Source: Pseudomonas crudilactis (lineage in GTDB: Bacteria > Pseudomonadota > Gammaproteobacteria > Pseudomonadales > Pseudomonadaceae). From it: 64,000 nucleotides of DNA. The DNA lies in the NCBI RefSeq assembly GCF_013433315.1, contig NZ_WXVV01000022.1, forward strand, positions 60,368-124,367. Reading direction: 5' to 3'. Both the position numbers and the translations under genes were made by a program. The notes below the pieces were generated by a model that was given only the letters and a program-made list of their open reading frames with translations, had not been told where the DNA came from and did no database searches. Below, piece after piece: positions 7,235-16,275 of this stretch (its first letter is position 1; each line of letters starts with the position of its first letter).

Positions 7235-7756
7235 ATGCCCACACCGATCCAGCAGCCGTCGCAACTGTTCACCGCCATCACGACGACGCTGCCCAACACT
7301 GCCGGTCTCAGCCTCACTGTCGGCAGTTACGCCGATTTCACTGCACCGGGCGATCAGGCCTGGGTGTTGATCAACTTCGAGCGGAATGGACCTGGAGTGC
7401 GCGCCGCTGACGGGCGAATTGCTCATGTCATGACGGTGTCGCTGCAGGTCATCCCGGCCCTTTCCGCCAGCGCATTTGCAGCATGCGATCTGATTGCTGT
7501 GCTGAAAAACCTGATCACCGACAACCGCTGGGGCCTGCCCGCCGATCAATGCGATCTGCCGATCAACATTGATGGCCTGCCAACGCTGCTTACCCGCACC
7601 GAGCAGCGATACAAGACCTGGACACTGACGTTCAATCAGACCCTTTACCTCGGCCCGACCTTGCTTGACGACCCGCTGGGCACGCCGAAATTCGCTCGCA
7701 CCTGGGAAGTCAGCGACATTGACGATCCTGACCAATACACCGCGCTGGAGGCCTGA
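7235..7756 (+). CDS. Tail completion/terminator-like protein at the start of the P2-like module
   Basis: 173 residues from ATG 7235 with an AAAGGAG site. It occupies the place of the uncharacterised gene that precedes gpV in R-pyocin clusters (PA0615 position). The mid-region (HVMTVSLQVIP then RTEQRYKTWTLTFNQTLYLG) resembles small tail-terminator folds that cap tail tubes. No catalytic motif is visible. The stop is separated from the gpV start by a single base, placing it in the same operon. The assignment is positional rather than by strong motif. Confidence 0.55.
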   Translation: MPTPIQQPSQLFTAITTTLPNTAGLSLTVGSYADFTAPGDQAWVLINFERNGPGVRAADGRIAHVMTVSLQVIPALSASAFAACDLIAVLKNLITDNRWGLPADQCDLPINIDGLPTLLTRTEQRYKTWTLTFNQTLYLGPTLLDDPLGTPKFARTWEVSDIDDPDQYTALEA

Positions 7757-7757
7757 G

Positions 7758-8366
7758 ATGTTCGATGCACTATTGCGCATGCAACTCGGACCGATCATCG
7801 AACGCCTGGCCGAGATGGAAGCGGAAATCGACGACCTGCACCGGCGCGCCGAAAGCTTCTGCCGGATCGGTATCTGCCAGACCGTCGACGCCACGAGCAA
7901 TACCTGTCAGGTCAGTCACGGTGGGTTGCTCACGCCGGCGATCAAGTTTTTCAACCCCAGCGCTGGCGCACAAAGCGAGTCGCGGATTCCGACGGTGGGC
8001 GAGCAGTGTCTGCTGTTCAATTACGGTAGCGGCGAAAGCGGCGCGCAGAGCGTGGCATTGTTCGGCTTGAACAGTGACCGTTTTCCGCCAGCCTCCACAG
8101 TGCCGACGCTGACCCGTCGAGTACATCAGGACGGCAGCGAAAGCAGCTACGACGATGCTTCACACACCCTGCACTGGCTTAACGGCCCGGCGACTTTCAA
8201 CGGCTCTCGCGAGTCACTGGAACTGAGTATCGGCCCGGCACGCCTGGCAATGACGCCACAACTGATCACCCTGCAACTGGGTGCAGTCGGCCTGACCATC
8301 GACGCTTCCGGCGTGCACTTCAGCGGCCCATTGGTCGATCACCAGGGCCGTGTCATCAGCCCCTGA
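7758..8366 (+). CDS. Baseplate spike protein, P2 gpV-like
   Basis: 202 residues. An N-terminal helix (LEMQ-type, IIERLAEMEAEIDDLHRRA) is followed by an OB-fold-like region (IGICQTVDATSNTCQVSHGG, with PTVGEQCLLFNYGSG) and a beta-helical C-terminus, the layout of gpV, the membrane-piercing spike of P2-type contractile tails. It sits before gpW, gpJ and gpI genes in standard P2 order. No His-x-His iron-binding tip is obvious, unlike in the Mu-like spike at 28426. Confidence 0.85.
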   Translation: MFDALLRMQLGPIIERLAEMEAEIDDLHRRAESFCRIGICQTVDATSNTCQVSHGGLLTPAIKFFNPSAGAQSESRIPTVGEQCLLFNYGSGESGAQSVALFGLNSDRFPPASTVPTLTRRVHQDGSESSYDDASHTLHWLNGPATFNGSRESLELSIGPARLAMTPQLITLQLGAVGLTIDASGVHFSGPLVDHQGRVISP

Positions 8367-8380
8367 TTCAAGAGCCTCCC

Positions 8381-8713
8381 ATGATCGGAATCGATAGAGA
8401 CAGCGGGACCACGGTCGACGACTGGCTGCAGTTTGTGCAGCGTGCGACCCGGGCCCTGACTACGCCGCTGGGCACCCGGCAAAAAAGGCCCCTGTATGGC
8501 TCGTTGATCCCCTCGCTGCTGGGGCAGAACCTCGGCGACGACGTCCTGCTTCTGGCCCAGAGCCATGCGGCGCAGGCGTTCTATAACGCGCAGAACGGGA
8601 TCAGCGATTTTCAGCCGCAAGTGATCGTCGCCAGCCGTCAGGGCGCCGGTCTGCTGTTGCGCTTCGCCGGCACCTGGAAAAACCGTCAACAAACCTTCGA
8701 GGTCGTGACATGA
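8381..8713 (+). CDS. Baseplate wedge protein, P2 gpW/T4 gp25-like
   Basis: 110 residues. It contains the gp25-like pattern ALTTPLGTRQKRPLYGS around residues 28-45, the most conserved segment of this family. In P2 and T4 it links the hub to the wedge and nucleates sheath assembly. The gene stop overlaps the next start by four bases (ATGA at 8710-8713), so translation is coupled with the gpJ-like gene. Confidence 0.88.
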   Translation: MIGIDRDSGTTVDDWLQFVQRATRALTTPLGTRQKRPLYGSLIPSLLGQNLGDDVLLLAQSHAAQAFYNAQNGISDFQPQVIVASRQGAGLLLRFAGTWKNRQQTFEVVT

Positions 8714-9705
8714 GCATGTTGATCCCCGGCCAGAACCAATTGGCCGAACCCGCGCTGATTACCGTCGAGGCTTTCGAAGATCTGCTCGCCGAGTTCAAGA
8801 CTTTCGTCATCGAATACGTCGGTGCGCGCTCGCCGGACAGCGCCGCAAAACTCAAGACCAGCCTGGAAAACGAGAGTGAACTGCTGACCCTGGCGCTTGA
8901 GGCTTTCTGCGTGCGGCTGCAAACCCACGAGCGCAAATACAACGCCCGCATCAAACAGATGCTGGCGTGGTGGGCGACGGGCAGCAACCTCGATGCGCGG
9001 CTGGCGGACATGGGGCTTGAGCGGCAGTTGCTCGATCCGGGCGACCCGGCGGCATTCCCGCCGGTGCCGGCGATTTATGAAAGCGACGAAGACGCTCGCC
9101 TGCGTTATTACCTGGCGCCGCATGCGCCGGCAGCCGGTTCGCGGATGCAGTATCGCCGCGAGGTCTTCACCCTCGGCGAGCGCCCAACGGTGCAGGTCGA
9201 ATCCACCGAGGCAGGTGTGGTGAATGTCACTTACACCTTCAACCCGGATGGCCTTGCTGCACAGGTCAAAGATGGTAACGGTCGACGCACCGCGTCGGGC
9301 GAAGTGCAGGTTACTGTGCTGTCCCGCGACGGCGATGGCACGCCTTCCGCAGCATTGCTTGAGGGCGTTCGTCAGCACTTCGCGCGGCCTGATGTACGAC
9401 CGGAAACGGACCTTGTTACGGTCAAGGCTGCTGACATTCAGCGCTACAAGATTCGCGTTGTCGCCAAAATCAATTCCGGCCCGGATTCGGGCCTGACCAA
9501 AGTCGCCGCGCAGCAACAATTGCAGGCTTACGCCGACAGTTGCCATCGCCTCGAAGGTCGGGTCGATCCGAGCTGGATCGACTACACGCTGCACAGCGCC
9601 GGTGCCGTGCAACTGCAGATTCTTGAACCGCTGGCGCCGATCGTGACCACGGCGTTTCAAGCGCCGTATTGCACGGCGGTCGAGGTTGAGGTGCTGACGC
9701 TATGA
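8710..9705 (+). CDS. Baseplate wedge protein, P2 gpJ-like
   Basis: 331 residues. An N-terminal helical part is followed by the baseplate J core (MLAWWATGSNLDARLADMGLERQ, then GEVQVTVLSRDGDG and a C-terminal LYxxxH-type region). It forms the iris-like wedge ring around the hub. It overlaps both neighbours by four bases (ATGA), the typical W-J-I coupling that keeps baseplate proteins in balance. Confidence 0.9.
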   Translation: MSMLIPGQNQLAEPALITVEAFEDLLAEFKTFVIEYVGARSPDSAAKLKTSLENESELLTLALEAFCVRLQTHERKYNARIKQMLAWWATGSNLDARLADMGLERQLLDPGDPAAFPPVPAIYESDEDARLRYYLAPHAPAAGSRMQYRREVFTLGERPTVQVESTEAGVVNVTYTFNPDGLAAQVKDGNGRRTASGEVQVTVLSRDGDGTPSAALLEGVRQHFARPDVRPETDLVTVKAADIQRYKIRVVAKINSGPDSGLTKVAAQQQLQAYADSCHRLEGRVDPSWIDYTLHSAGAVQLQILEPLAPIVTTAFQAPYCTAVEVEVLTL

Positions 9706-10337
9706 GTAAAAAAACTCAGCGCCCAACGCTGCTGCCGGCCAACAGTTCGGCACTCGAACGAGGTCTGGATCTGGGCTTTGGCGCTTTGCTTGATCGCATC
9801 GCACCGCCGTTCCCGGAACTGATGAACCCCGCAGAAACCCCGGTTGCCTTTCTGCCGTATCTGGCAGCGGATCGCGGTGTTGCCGAATGGAGCACCGCTG
9901 CACCGGAAGCGGAAAAACGCCTGACCGTTGAACTGGCCTGGCCCACCGCGCGCCAGGCTGGCACCCGCAAGGCGCTGGAAAACGCCGCCAAGGGTTTGCA
10001 ACTACGCCCGGAAATCCGCGCCTGGTACGAACAGACGCCGCCCGGTGCGCCTTACAGCTTTTCCGTACGAGCCTTCAGCGACCAACCCTACAGCGAAGAA
10101 ATCGACGCCCGTCTCGACCGACGCCTGGCGGATGCCAAGAGCGAACGCGATGTGCTGACGGTCTCGGTCGGCTTGAGCGCTTTCGGCAATCACGTCATCG
10201 GCGCCGCGACGTTCTGCGGCGAACTGACCACGGTTTATCCGGTGTTCATCGAAGGGCTGGAAACCTCGGGAGAGGCGTTCATGGCTGCCGGCATGTACAC
10301 CGTCGAAACATCCACTATTTATCCTCAGGGGGCCTGA
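9702..10337 (+). CDS. Baseplate/tail protein I, P2 gpI-like
   Basis: 211 residues with the family pattern LLPANSSALERGLD at the start, then LPYLAADRGVAEWS and AWPTARQAGTRKALE. gpI connects the baseplate periphery to the tail fibres. The fibre gene starts directly after its stop (10338), as expected for a P2-like order V-W-J-I-H. Confidence 0.9.
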   Translation: MSKKTQRPTLLPANSSALERGLDLGFGALLDRIAPPFPELMNPAETPVAFLPYLAADRGVAEWSTAAPEAEKRLTVELAWPTARQAGTRKALENAAKGLQLRPEIRAWYEQTPPGAPYSFSVRAFSDQPYSEEIDARLDRRLADAKSERDVLTVSVGLSAFGNHVIGAATFCGELTTVYPVFIEGLETSGEAFMAAGMYTVETSTIYPQGA

Positions 10338-13109
10338 ATGGCTGACTATTACACCCTGCTCACCAACGCAGGGATTGCCTACGAAACGGCGTGCAAGGCC
10401 GCGGGTACGCCGATCAAGTTGACGCAGATTTCCGTCGGCGATGGCGGCGGCTCGGTCTACAACCCGGCCGCGACCGCCACTGCGCTGAAACGCGAAGTCT
10501 GGCGCGGGCCGCTCAATGCGCTGTTCCAGGACGAGAAAAATCCGAGCTGGCTGCTCGCCGAAGTGACCATTCCGCCGGATGTTGGCGGCTGGTATGTGCG
10601 TGAAGCCGGGTTGTGGACTGACACTGGCGTTCTCTACGCCATCGTCAAATATCCGGAGTCGTTCAAACCGGTTCTGGCCACGTCGGGTTCGGGGAAAGAG
10701 TTCTACATTCGCTCGATTTTCGAGACGAGTAATGCGTCGCTGGTGACGTTGTTGATTGATGACACCGTGGTTAAAGCCACGCGTGCCTGGGTCATGAGTT
10801 ACCTCGCCGAAGAACTCGGCAAGCTGGATGGTAAGCAGTCGGCGCGTGTTGCGGCATCCACCAACATCGTGTTGAGCGGTGCGCAGCAAATTGACGGTGT
10901 CGCAGTGATCGCTGGCGACCGCGTGCTTGTTGCGAACCAGACGCTGGCCAAGGACAACGGCCTGTGGATTGTCGCCAATGGTGACTGGGTGCGGGCGACC
11001 GATGCCAACAGCAGCGCCAAGGTCACGCCGGGACTTACGGTCATGGTCGAGGAGGGCACGGCGAATGGAGATTCGTTGTGGCATCTCACGACTAACGCGC
11101 CGATCACTTTGGGTACCACAGCGCTGACGTTCAAGATGCTGGCGGGGCGTACCGGGATTGCGGCCGGGACATACAAAAGTCTGACGGTTGATGAATATGG
11201 CCGCGCGACTGCCGGTGCGAACCCTGAAACGTTGGCCGGGTTTGGCATCAAGGATTCGTACACCAAGGCTGAAGTTGAAGCGTTGATTGCCAAGGCGTCG
11301 GCGTTGCCGGTGGGGTCGATTGTCGCGTTTCCGGTTGATTCGCCGCCGCCGGGTTTTCTGGAGCTGGATAACAGCGTCAAGAGCAGTGCGACGTATCCCG
11401 ACCTGAGCGCTTATCTGGGCGGAAAGTTCAACAAGGGTGATGAAGGCGTTGGGAATTTCCGCTTGCCGGAGGCGCGTGGGGAATTCTTGCGTGGTTGGGA
11501 TCATGGGCGAGGCGTAGACGCTAGCCGTGTGGTTGGCTCGACCCAAAAGGGTACGGTAACTACTTTCGACAGCAACCCGAATCCGAACCTCACGGTCGAG
11601 GTTGTGCAGGCATCGGTGGCGGCTGCACAGGCCGATGTATTCGTATCCACTGATTATCCTGGGGTAGCCAGGACGTACACGACTTCGGGGGTTGTTACCT
11701 CATCGATACTGGCGGATGGCGGAGTTGTGAGGCCGCGTAACATCGCCGTCATGTGGTGCATCAAAGCCTGGAACGCCCCGGTCAATCAGGGAACCATCGA
11801 TGTCGCCGCGCTGGCCAAGGAAGTCGAACGGCTCAAATCCGCCGTTCCGATTGGCGCTGTTCTGGCATTCCCGACGGGTATTGTCGCACCCGGTTATCTG
11901 GAGCTGGACGGCAGTGTGCAGAGCATTGCGACTTATCCGGATCTGGCCGCCTATCTCGGTACCACGTACAACAAAGGCAATGAGGGCGCAGGTAACTTCC
12001 GATTGCCGGAATCACGCGGTGAGTTCCTGCGCGGCTGGGATCATGGGCGCGGTGTGGATGCGGGGCGGCAGATCGGAATTTATCAGGGAGACGAAGTAAA
12101 ATCCCACTATCACGATGCCCTGTTCGCGACAGGTCCAGTAGGCGCTGGCTCCGTTCTGGGGATCACCAACTCGGCTGCCGGTGACAGGGTGGGAAGTGGT
12201 GCGCAATATGCGTCCAGCGGCGGCCCTCAAAGCTACATTGCCAGTACCGGAGGCGCTGAAACCCGCCCCCGCAACATCGCCGTCATGTGGTGCATCAAAG
12301 CCTGGAATGCACCGATCAATCAGGGAAGTATCGACATCGCTGCATTGGCTGCAGACATCAAAAGTTGGCGGCTCAACGGTTCCGAGGTCGGCGCAACTCG
12401 TAATTTGCGAGTATCGCTTCCAAGTGCCGCATCGGTTGCAACACTCACGGCTGATCAGTTGATTGTTGAGCAACCCGGTATCGCTCAATACAAATTGTCG
12501 AGCGTCAATCTATCTATAGATTTGACGACCATTGGTGCTGGTGGGATGGATGTCGGAGTTGCCCCGGCGCTCGGCAGTGTCGGGATTTACGTTATCTATA
12601 ACCCTGTGCTGGGTATTGCCAAGCTGCTCGGCGTCAATGCGTCCTCGACGTTGATTCCTGAGGTTTATTCCGGCGCTTACATGCCGGCCGGATACACCGC
12701 AAGCGCGCTGGTCAGCGTTTGGCAAACCGACACCAATCGATTGATGGTTACCGGTGTCCAGCATCAACGCCTGATATCCATCCCCAGAGCGCAAGTCTTG
12801 TCTAACGGGGCGTCTTTGACATGGACTCCTGTTTCCCTGGCGTCGATTGTTCCGAAAAACGCAAAATCCGTCGGCGGGTATGTTCACTACATCAGCAGTG
12901 CTGAAAGCGCTGGGGGTGGTTATCTGGGACTTGCTTCTGATGCGGTGGGGACTGGATTAAAAACTGTCGGTATTGGCGGGATGCTGGGGTTGGGTGTTCT
13001 CGGTTCATTCTCCGACCTGGTAATGACCACGCCACAAACGATTCACTACATCCTGGACTCAATTTTGTCCCGAGCTAATTCCGTCCATATTTCCCAATAC
13101 ACGTTTTAG
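10338..13109 (+). CDS. P2-module tail fibre with two tandem collar domains
   Basis: 923 residues. The N-terminal 150 or so residues (MADYYTLLTNAGIAYETA then QISVGDGGGSVYNP) are the baseplate-attachment domain (DUF3751 type) of R-pyocin and P2-like fibres. Near residues 190-275 there is a repeat-like shaft segment. Two phage tail-collar units follow at about 323-480 and 500-660; each has PVGS/PIGA-x-x-x-F, a FLELD/YLELDG motif, GNFRLPE-x-RGEFLRGWDHGRGVD and ends in RPRNIAVMWCIKAWNAP. The last 260 residues are unique and presumably bind the target's surface polysaccharide. This fibre sets the killing range of the P2-like particle. The internal duplication is unusual. Confidence 0.92.
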   Translation: MADYYTLLTNAGIAYETACKAAGTPIKLTQISVGDGGGSVYNPAATATALKREVWRGPLNALFQDEKNPSWLLAEVTIPPDVGGWYVREAGLWTDTGVLYAIVKYPESFKPVLATSGSGKEFYIRSIFETSNASLVTLLIDDTVVKATRAWVMSYLAEELGKLDGKQSARVAASTNIVLSGAQQIDGVAVIAGDRVLVANQTLAKDNGLWIVANGDWVRATDANSSAKVTPGLTVMVEEGTANGDSLWHLTTNAPITLGTTALTFKMLAGRTGIAAGTYKSLTVDEYGRATAGANPETLAGFGIKDSYTKAEVEALIAKASALPVGSIVAFPVDSPPPGFLELDNSVKSSATYPDLSAYLGGKFNKGDEGVGNFRLPEARGEFLRGWDHGRGVDASRVVGSTQKGTVTTFDSNPNPNLTVEVVQASVAAAQADVFVSTDYPGVARTYTTSGVVTSSILADGGVVRPRNIAVMWCIKAWNAPVNQGTIDVAALAKEVERLKSAVPIGAVLAFPTGIVAPGYLELDGSVQSIATYPDLAAYLGTTYNKGNEGAGNFRLPESRGEFLRGWDHGRGVDAGRQIGIYQGDEVKSHYHDALFATGPVGAGSVLGITNSAAGDRVGSGAQYASSGGPQSYIASTGGAETRPRNIAVMWCIKAWNAPINQGSIDIAALAADIKSWRLNGSEVGATRNLRVSLPSAASVATLTADQLIVEQPGIAQYKLSSVNLSIDLTTIGAGGMDVGVAPALGSVGIYVIYNPVLGIAKLLGVNASSTLIPEVYSGAYMPAGYTASALVSVWQTDTNRLMVTGVQHQRLISIPRAQVLSNGASLTWTPVSLASIVPKNAKSVGGYVHYISSAESAGGGYLGLASDAVGTGLKTVGIGGMLGLGVLGSFSDLVMTTPQTIHYILDSILSRANSVHISQYTF

Positions 13110-13118
13110 GGGATACCC

Positions 13119-13628
13119 ATGTTGAGAGCGTACTCAAAAGAGGGAACAGCCTTTCGAGGTGTCGCCCCTGATTGGCCATTGGCAGAGGGTGAAATTCTTT
13201 TTGACCATGAACCCACTGAAAAAGAACTGGAAGACGCCTTTGGATTCGCTTCTGGCGAATTGGTAAAAAGCCGCCAGTTGACCTTGATTACTGCAGAACG
13301 ATTCAGCCGAGAAGGTTCGGGAATCGTGGTCGAGGGTGTGACCATTGATACTTCCCGAGACAGCCAGTCGCTGATTGCTGGAATGGCCGTTTCTGCGATG
13401 TTGAACCCTGCTTATCAATGCAATTACAAGGCTGTGGACGGCTTTGTCGAACTGACTGCTTCGCAAATTCTTGCTGTAGCAACGGCTGTTCGATCTCATG
13501 TTCAGACTTGCTTTGACCGGGAAAGGGCTCTGTCGGAAAGCGTTGTTGTCGGCACCTACACCGATGCCATGCTCAAGGACGGTTGGCCAGACTCACCCCC
13601 AGTTACACCCACCTCAGCACTTCAATAA
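13119..13628 (+). CDS. Tail fibre assembly protein, DUF4376 type
   Basis: 169 residues following the fibre by nine bases, with an AGGGG ribosome site. The second half has the DUF4376 pattern (DTSRDSQSLIAGMAVSAM then ELTASQILAVATAVRSHV and a conserved C-terminal CFDRERAL). DUF4376 proteins are fibre-assembly chaperones encoded next to variable fibres. A terminator-like hairpin begins right at its stop, separating it from a second chaperone gene. Confidence 0.75.
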   Translation: MLRAYSKEGTAFRGVAPDWPLAEGEILFDHEPTEKELEDAFGFASGELVKSRQLTLITAERFSREGSGIVVEGVTIDTSRDSQSLIAGMAVSAMLNPAYQCNYKAVDGFVELTASQILAVATAVRSHVQTCFDRERALSESVVVGTYTDAMLKDGWPDSPPVTPTSALQ

Positions 13629-13653
13629 ACGCCCCACACCGTGGGGCGTTTTC
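13629..13653 (+). terminator. Intrinsic terminator between the two chaperone genes
   Basis: ACGCCCCAC and GTGGGGCGT with a three-base loop, followed by TTTTC, directly after the DUF4376 gene. Confidence 0.7.
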
Positions 13654-13713
13654 ATATCTGGCCACCCAGGTGGGTGGTTTTAGAGTCATTACTTATCAAA
13701 CAAGGAAGAACCT

Positions 13714-14136
13714 ATGTTTTATTCACACTCCACTGGCGGTTTTTACGATCCCACCTTTCATACAGAAATTCCAAGCGATGCAGTTGAAATCTCTCAGGAG
13801 TACTGGAGGGAGTTACTGGACGGATTGTCCCTGGGCAAGATGATTGTCATGAATGATGAAAACTACCCAGTGCTGGTTGAACGGCCCGGCCCAACGCCTG
13901 AGCAACTGGAGGGGTATGAGCGTTCGTGGCGCAACCTGCAGATTGCAGCCACTGATCCCGTGGTCAACCGTCATCGCGACGAGGTGGACCGTTGGCCAAC
14001 CCAGCTGACCCCGGCGCAATACATCGAGTTGCAAACGTATCGCCATGTGCTTCGTCTGTGGCCGGAGGGCGGTGAGTTGCCCTTGAGCGAACACCGCCCG
14101 GCAGCGCCGGAATGGCTCGCTAGCCTGCCTGAATAA
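13714..14136 (+). CDS. Phage tail assembly chaperone (fibre associated)
   Basis: 140 residues with a GGAAG site. The C-terminal part (SWRNLQIAATDPVVNRHRDE then YIELQTYRHVLRLWPEGGE and PEWLASLPE) is the phage tail assembly chaperone pattern (PF16778-like), also seen in the chaperones at 35396 and 36827. The N-terminus (MFYSHSTGGFYDPTFH) is the usual fibre-cassette-specific lead. It is bounded by terminator hairpins on both sides, as though acquired as a unit. Confidence 0.75.
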   Translation: MFYSHSTGGFYDPTFHTEIPSDAVEISQEYWRELLDGLSLGKMIVMNDENYPVLVERPGPTPEQLEGYERSWRNLQIAATDPVVNRHRDEVDRWPTQLTPAQYIELQTYRHVLRLWPEGGELPLSEHRPAAPEWLASLPE

Positions 14137-14138
14137 AA

Positions 14139-14164
14139 ACGCCCCGCACTGACGGGGCGTTTTC
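14139..14164 (+). terminator. Intrinsic terminator after the tail assembly chaperone
   Basis: ACGCCCCG and CGGGGCGT arms around CACTGA, followed by TTTCTT, three bases after the stop. Confidence 0.7.
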
Positions 14165-14187
14165 TTATCCGCTGATCAGCAACTGAT

Positions 14188-14217
14188 AGCCCCTTGTTGA
14201 AACCAAGGGGCTTTTTC
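14188..14217 (+). terminator. Second consecutive intrinsic terminator upstream of the sheath operon
   Basis: AGCCCCTTG and CAAGGGGCT arms with loop TTGAAAC and a five-T run. Two terminators in 80 bases stand directly ahead of the sheath and tube genes, whose products are needed in the largest amounts. Confidence 0.8.
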
Positions 14218-14235
14218 GTCTTTGGAGAAACCCGA

Positions 14236-14421
14236 ATGGCAACCCGCCAAACCTACACCGTGCTCGTCCCATTCCCCACCGGCGGTGGGCACTGGTCGAG
14301 CATCGGTCAAGACCTTGATCTGCTCGACGTCGAGGCCAGTGCCTTGCACTTCGCCGGTCGACTGGAACTGAAAACCCCCTCCACCCAGGCCAAAAAGGCC
14401 GCTGCCAAGAAGGCTGACTGA
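14236..14421 (+). CDS. Small conserved tail protein before the sheath
   Basis: 61 residues from ATG 14236 (TTTGGAGAAACCC site). The sequence MATRQTYTVLVPFPTGGGHW continues into a short acidic middle and ends in a Lys-rich tail (KKAAAKKAD). The position, immediately before the sheath gene, matches the small uncharacterised gene found there in P2-like tailocins and in the DUF2635 slot of Mu-like tails. Only two bases separate it from the sheath. Function unknown; expression at the sheath level suggests a structural or regulatory role in assembly. Confidence 0.6.
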   Translation: MATRQTYTVLVPFPTGGGHWSSIGQDLDLLDVEASALHFAGRLELKTPSTQAKKAAAKKAD

Positions 14422-14423
14422 AT

Positions 14424-15590
14424 ATGGCTGAGGTTCTGAACTTCGAGCACAACGGCATTACTGTCAATGCCACCGAATCCCCCGAGGCCATGGGTGGCCT
14501 GGGTGACAACGTCATCGGTCTGGTCGGCACTGCGCCGAAAGCCGATCCGCTGATTCCGCGTAACGCACCGTTCCGCATCAACAGCTTCACCACCCACGCG
14601 CTGCTCGATCCGACCGGTTCCGAAGAGGGCACCCTGTACCACGCGGTTTATCAGATCCTCAAAGTGGTCAAGGTGCCGGTTTACGTGGTGATCGTCGAAG
14701 CGGGCGCTACCCCGGCTGACACCGTCAACAACGTGATCGGCGGCGTTGATCCGCTGACTGGTCGCAAGCTCGGTCTGGCGGCGCTGGGCAGTGTCCCGGA
14801 AGACCTGACCATCATCGGCGCGCCGGGCTTCACCGGCACCAAAGCGGTGGCCAGCGAGTTCGCCTCGTTCGGCAAGCGCATCAAGGCCCGTGTGGTGCTG
14901 GATGGCAAGGACGCCTCGGTCGCTGATCAAGTGCTGTACAGCCAGGAACTCGGCGGCGCCGATCTTGGTTTCGACCGCTGCCTGGTGGTGCACAATATGC
15001 CGGCCGTGTACTCGAAAGCGGCGAAGAAAAACGTCTTCCTGTCGCCGTCCAGCCTGGCGATTGCCGCACTGGCCAAGGTCAAGCAGTGGGAGAGCCCGGG
15101 CAATCAGGTGACCTACGCCGAGGACGTTTCGCGGGTCGTTGAATACAACATCCTCGACACCTCCACCGAAGGCGATCTGCTCAACCGCTACGGCGTCAGC
15201 TACTACGCCCGCACCGTGCTCGGCGGTTTCTCGCTGCTGGGTAACCGTTCGATCACCGGCAAGTTCATCAGCTATGTCGGCCTCGAAGATGCGATCAGCC
15301 GCAAGCTGGTCAAGGCCGGCCAGAAAGCCATGGCCAAGAACCTCACCAAGTCCTTCATGGATCAAGAGGTCAAGCGCATCAACGACTGGCTGCAAACCCT
15401 GGTCGCCGACGAAACCATCCCTGGCGGCAGCGTCTATCTGCACCCGGAACTGAACAGCGTCGAGAAGTACAAGAACGGCACCTGGTACGTGGTTATCGAC
15501 TACGGCCGCTACGCGCCGAACGAACACATGGTTTATCAACTCAACGCCCGCGATGAAATCATCGAGCAGTTCCTGGAGGACGTTCTCTAA
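14424..15590 (+). CDS. Contractile tail sheath, P2 FI-like
   Basis: 388 residues, the normal length for P2 FI-type sheaths. Recognisable family segments are ENVIGLVGTAPKADP near the N-terminus (here GDNVIGLVGTAPK), KRIKARVVLDG in the middle and the C-terminal domain GRYAPNEHMVYQLNARDEI that makes the inter-ring handshake. The sheath contracts to drive the tube through the target envelope. The stop and the tube start share one base (TAATG), giving tight coupling of sheath and tube synthesis. Confidence 0.95.
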   Translation: MAEVLNFEHNGITVNATESPEAMGGLGDNVIGLVGTAPKADPLIPRNAPFRINSFTTHALLDPTGSEEGTLYHAVYQILKVVKVPVYVVIVEAGATPADTVNNVIGGVDPLTGRKLGLAALGSVPEDLTIIGAPGFTGTKAVASEFASFGKRIKARVVLDGKDASVADQVLYSQELGGADLGFDRCLVVHNMPAVYSKAAKKNVFLSPSSLAIAALAKVKQWESPGNQVTYAEDVSRVVEYNILDTSTEGDLLNRYGVSYYARTVLGGFSLLGNRSITGKFISYVGLEDAISRKLVKAGQKAMAKNLTKSFMDQEVKRINDWLQTLVADETIPGGSVYLHPELNSVEKYKNGTWYVVIDYGRYAPNEHMVYQLNARDEIIEQFLEDVL

Positions 15591-16096
15591 TGTTTACCAA
15601 CCGCGTAAGACAGGCCATCGCGGCCACCCTGCAAGGCCTGCCGTTGTCGGCGACCGTTGAAGAATTCACCCCGCCGAAGATCGAATTCGATGTGGAAGAG
15701 ATGCGTGGCGGCCGCTTCATCGTCGAGGAAATGGCCAAGGGCGGCAAAGCGCTCAACGCCAAGCTGACCCTGCAAGGTCTCGGCGCCGAGGTCATGCTGG
15801 CACTGGGTGTGAAGCTGGGCGACGACATCCTGCTGAACGTGCGTGAAGCCGGTCAGGATCAGGACGGCAACACTTGGTTCACCTACCACACCGTCGGCGG
15901 CAAGCTGAAATCCCTCGAAGAAACCGCCGTGAAAATGGGTGAAAAACCCAAGACCAATCTGGAGCTGTCCTGCCGCACCTACAACCGCCTGGAAAACGGC
16001 GTGCCGGTGATCGACATCGACGTGCGCACCCAGAAGTTCGTGCTCAACGGCGTCGACATCCTCGGTGATGCGCGGCGTGCGGTGCTGATGCCGTAA
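15590..16096 (+). CDS. Tail tube protein, P2 FII-like
   Basis: 168 residues with the FII pattern: FTPPKIEFDVEEMRGGRFIV near residues 22-45 and a C-terminal TYNRLENGVPVIDIDVRTQKF. It polymerises into the rigid inner tube inside the sheath. It follows the sheath with a TAATG overlap and is separated from the gpE-like chaperone by a REPIN, which may set an mRNA boundary between the abundant sheath/tube messages and the scarcer downstream ones. Confidence 0.95.
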   Translation: MFTNRVRQAIAATLQGLPLSATVEEFTPPKIEFDVEEMRGGRFIVEEMAKGGKALNAKLTLQGLGAEVMLALGVKLGDDILLNVREAGQDQDGNTWFTYHTVGGKLKSLEETAVKMGEKPKTNLELSCRTYNRLENGVPVIDIDVRTQKFVLNGVDILGDARRAVLMP

Positions 16097-16125
16097 TCCC
16101 GGTTTACAGGCAATCATAAAAAACC

Positions 16126-16217
16126 CTGTGGGAGCGAGCTTGCTCGCGAAGCCTTTGGCACATGCAACATCAATGTGACTGAACCACCGCTTTCGCGAGC
16201 AAGCTCGCTCCCACAGT
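16126..16217. repeat. REPIN (inverted REP pair, GTGGGAGCGAG type)
   Basis: CTGTGGGAGCGAGCTTGCTC is answered by its complement about 70 bases later (TTCGCGAGCAAGCTCGCTCC). This is the P. fluorescens-group REP doublet. It lies between the tube and gpE-like genes, inside the structural operon. Confidence 0.93.
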
Positions 16218-16275
16218 GGGCCAGTGTGACTGGCAGAAATTGAGTAACCCCCAAGAATCACCAAGGAATTCATAC

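Noticed and set aside
10002..11546. Minus-strand 514-codon frame under the P2-module fibre
   Set aside because: Antisense shadow of the fibre and gpI genes; composition is not protein-like and no start signal is present.
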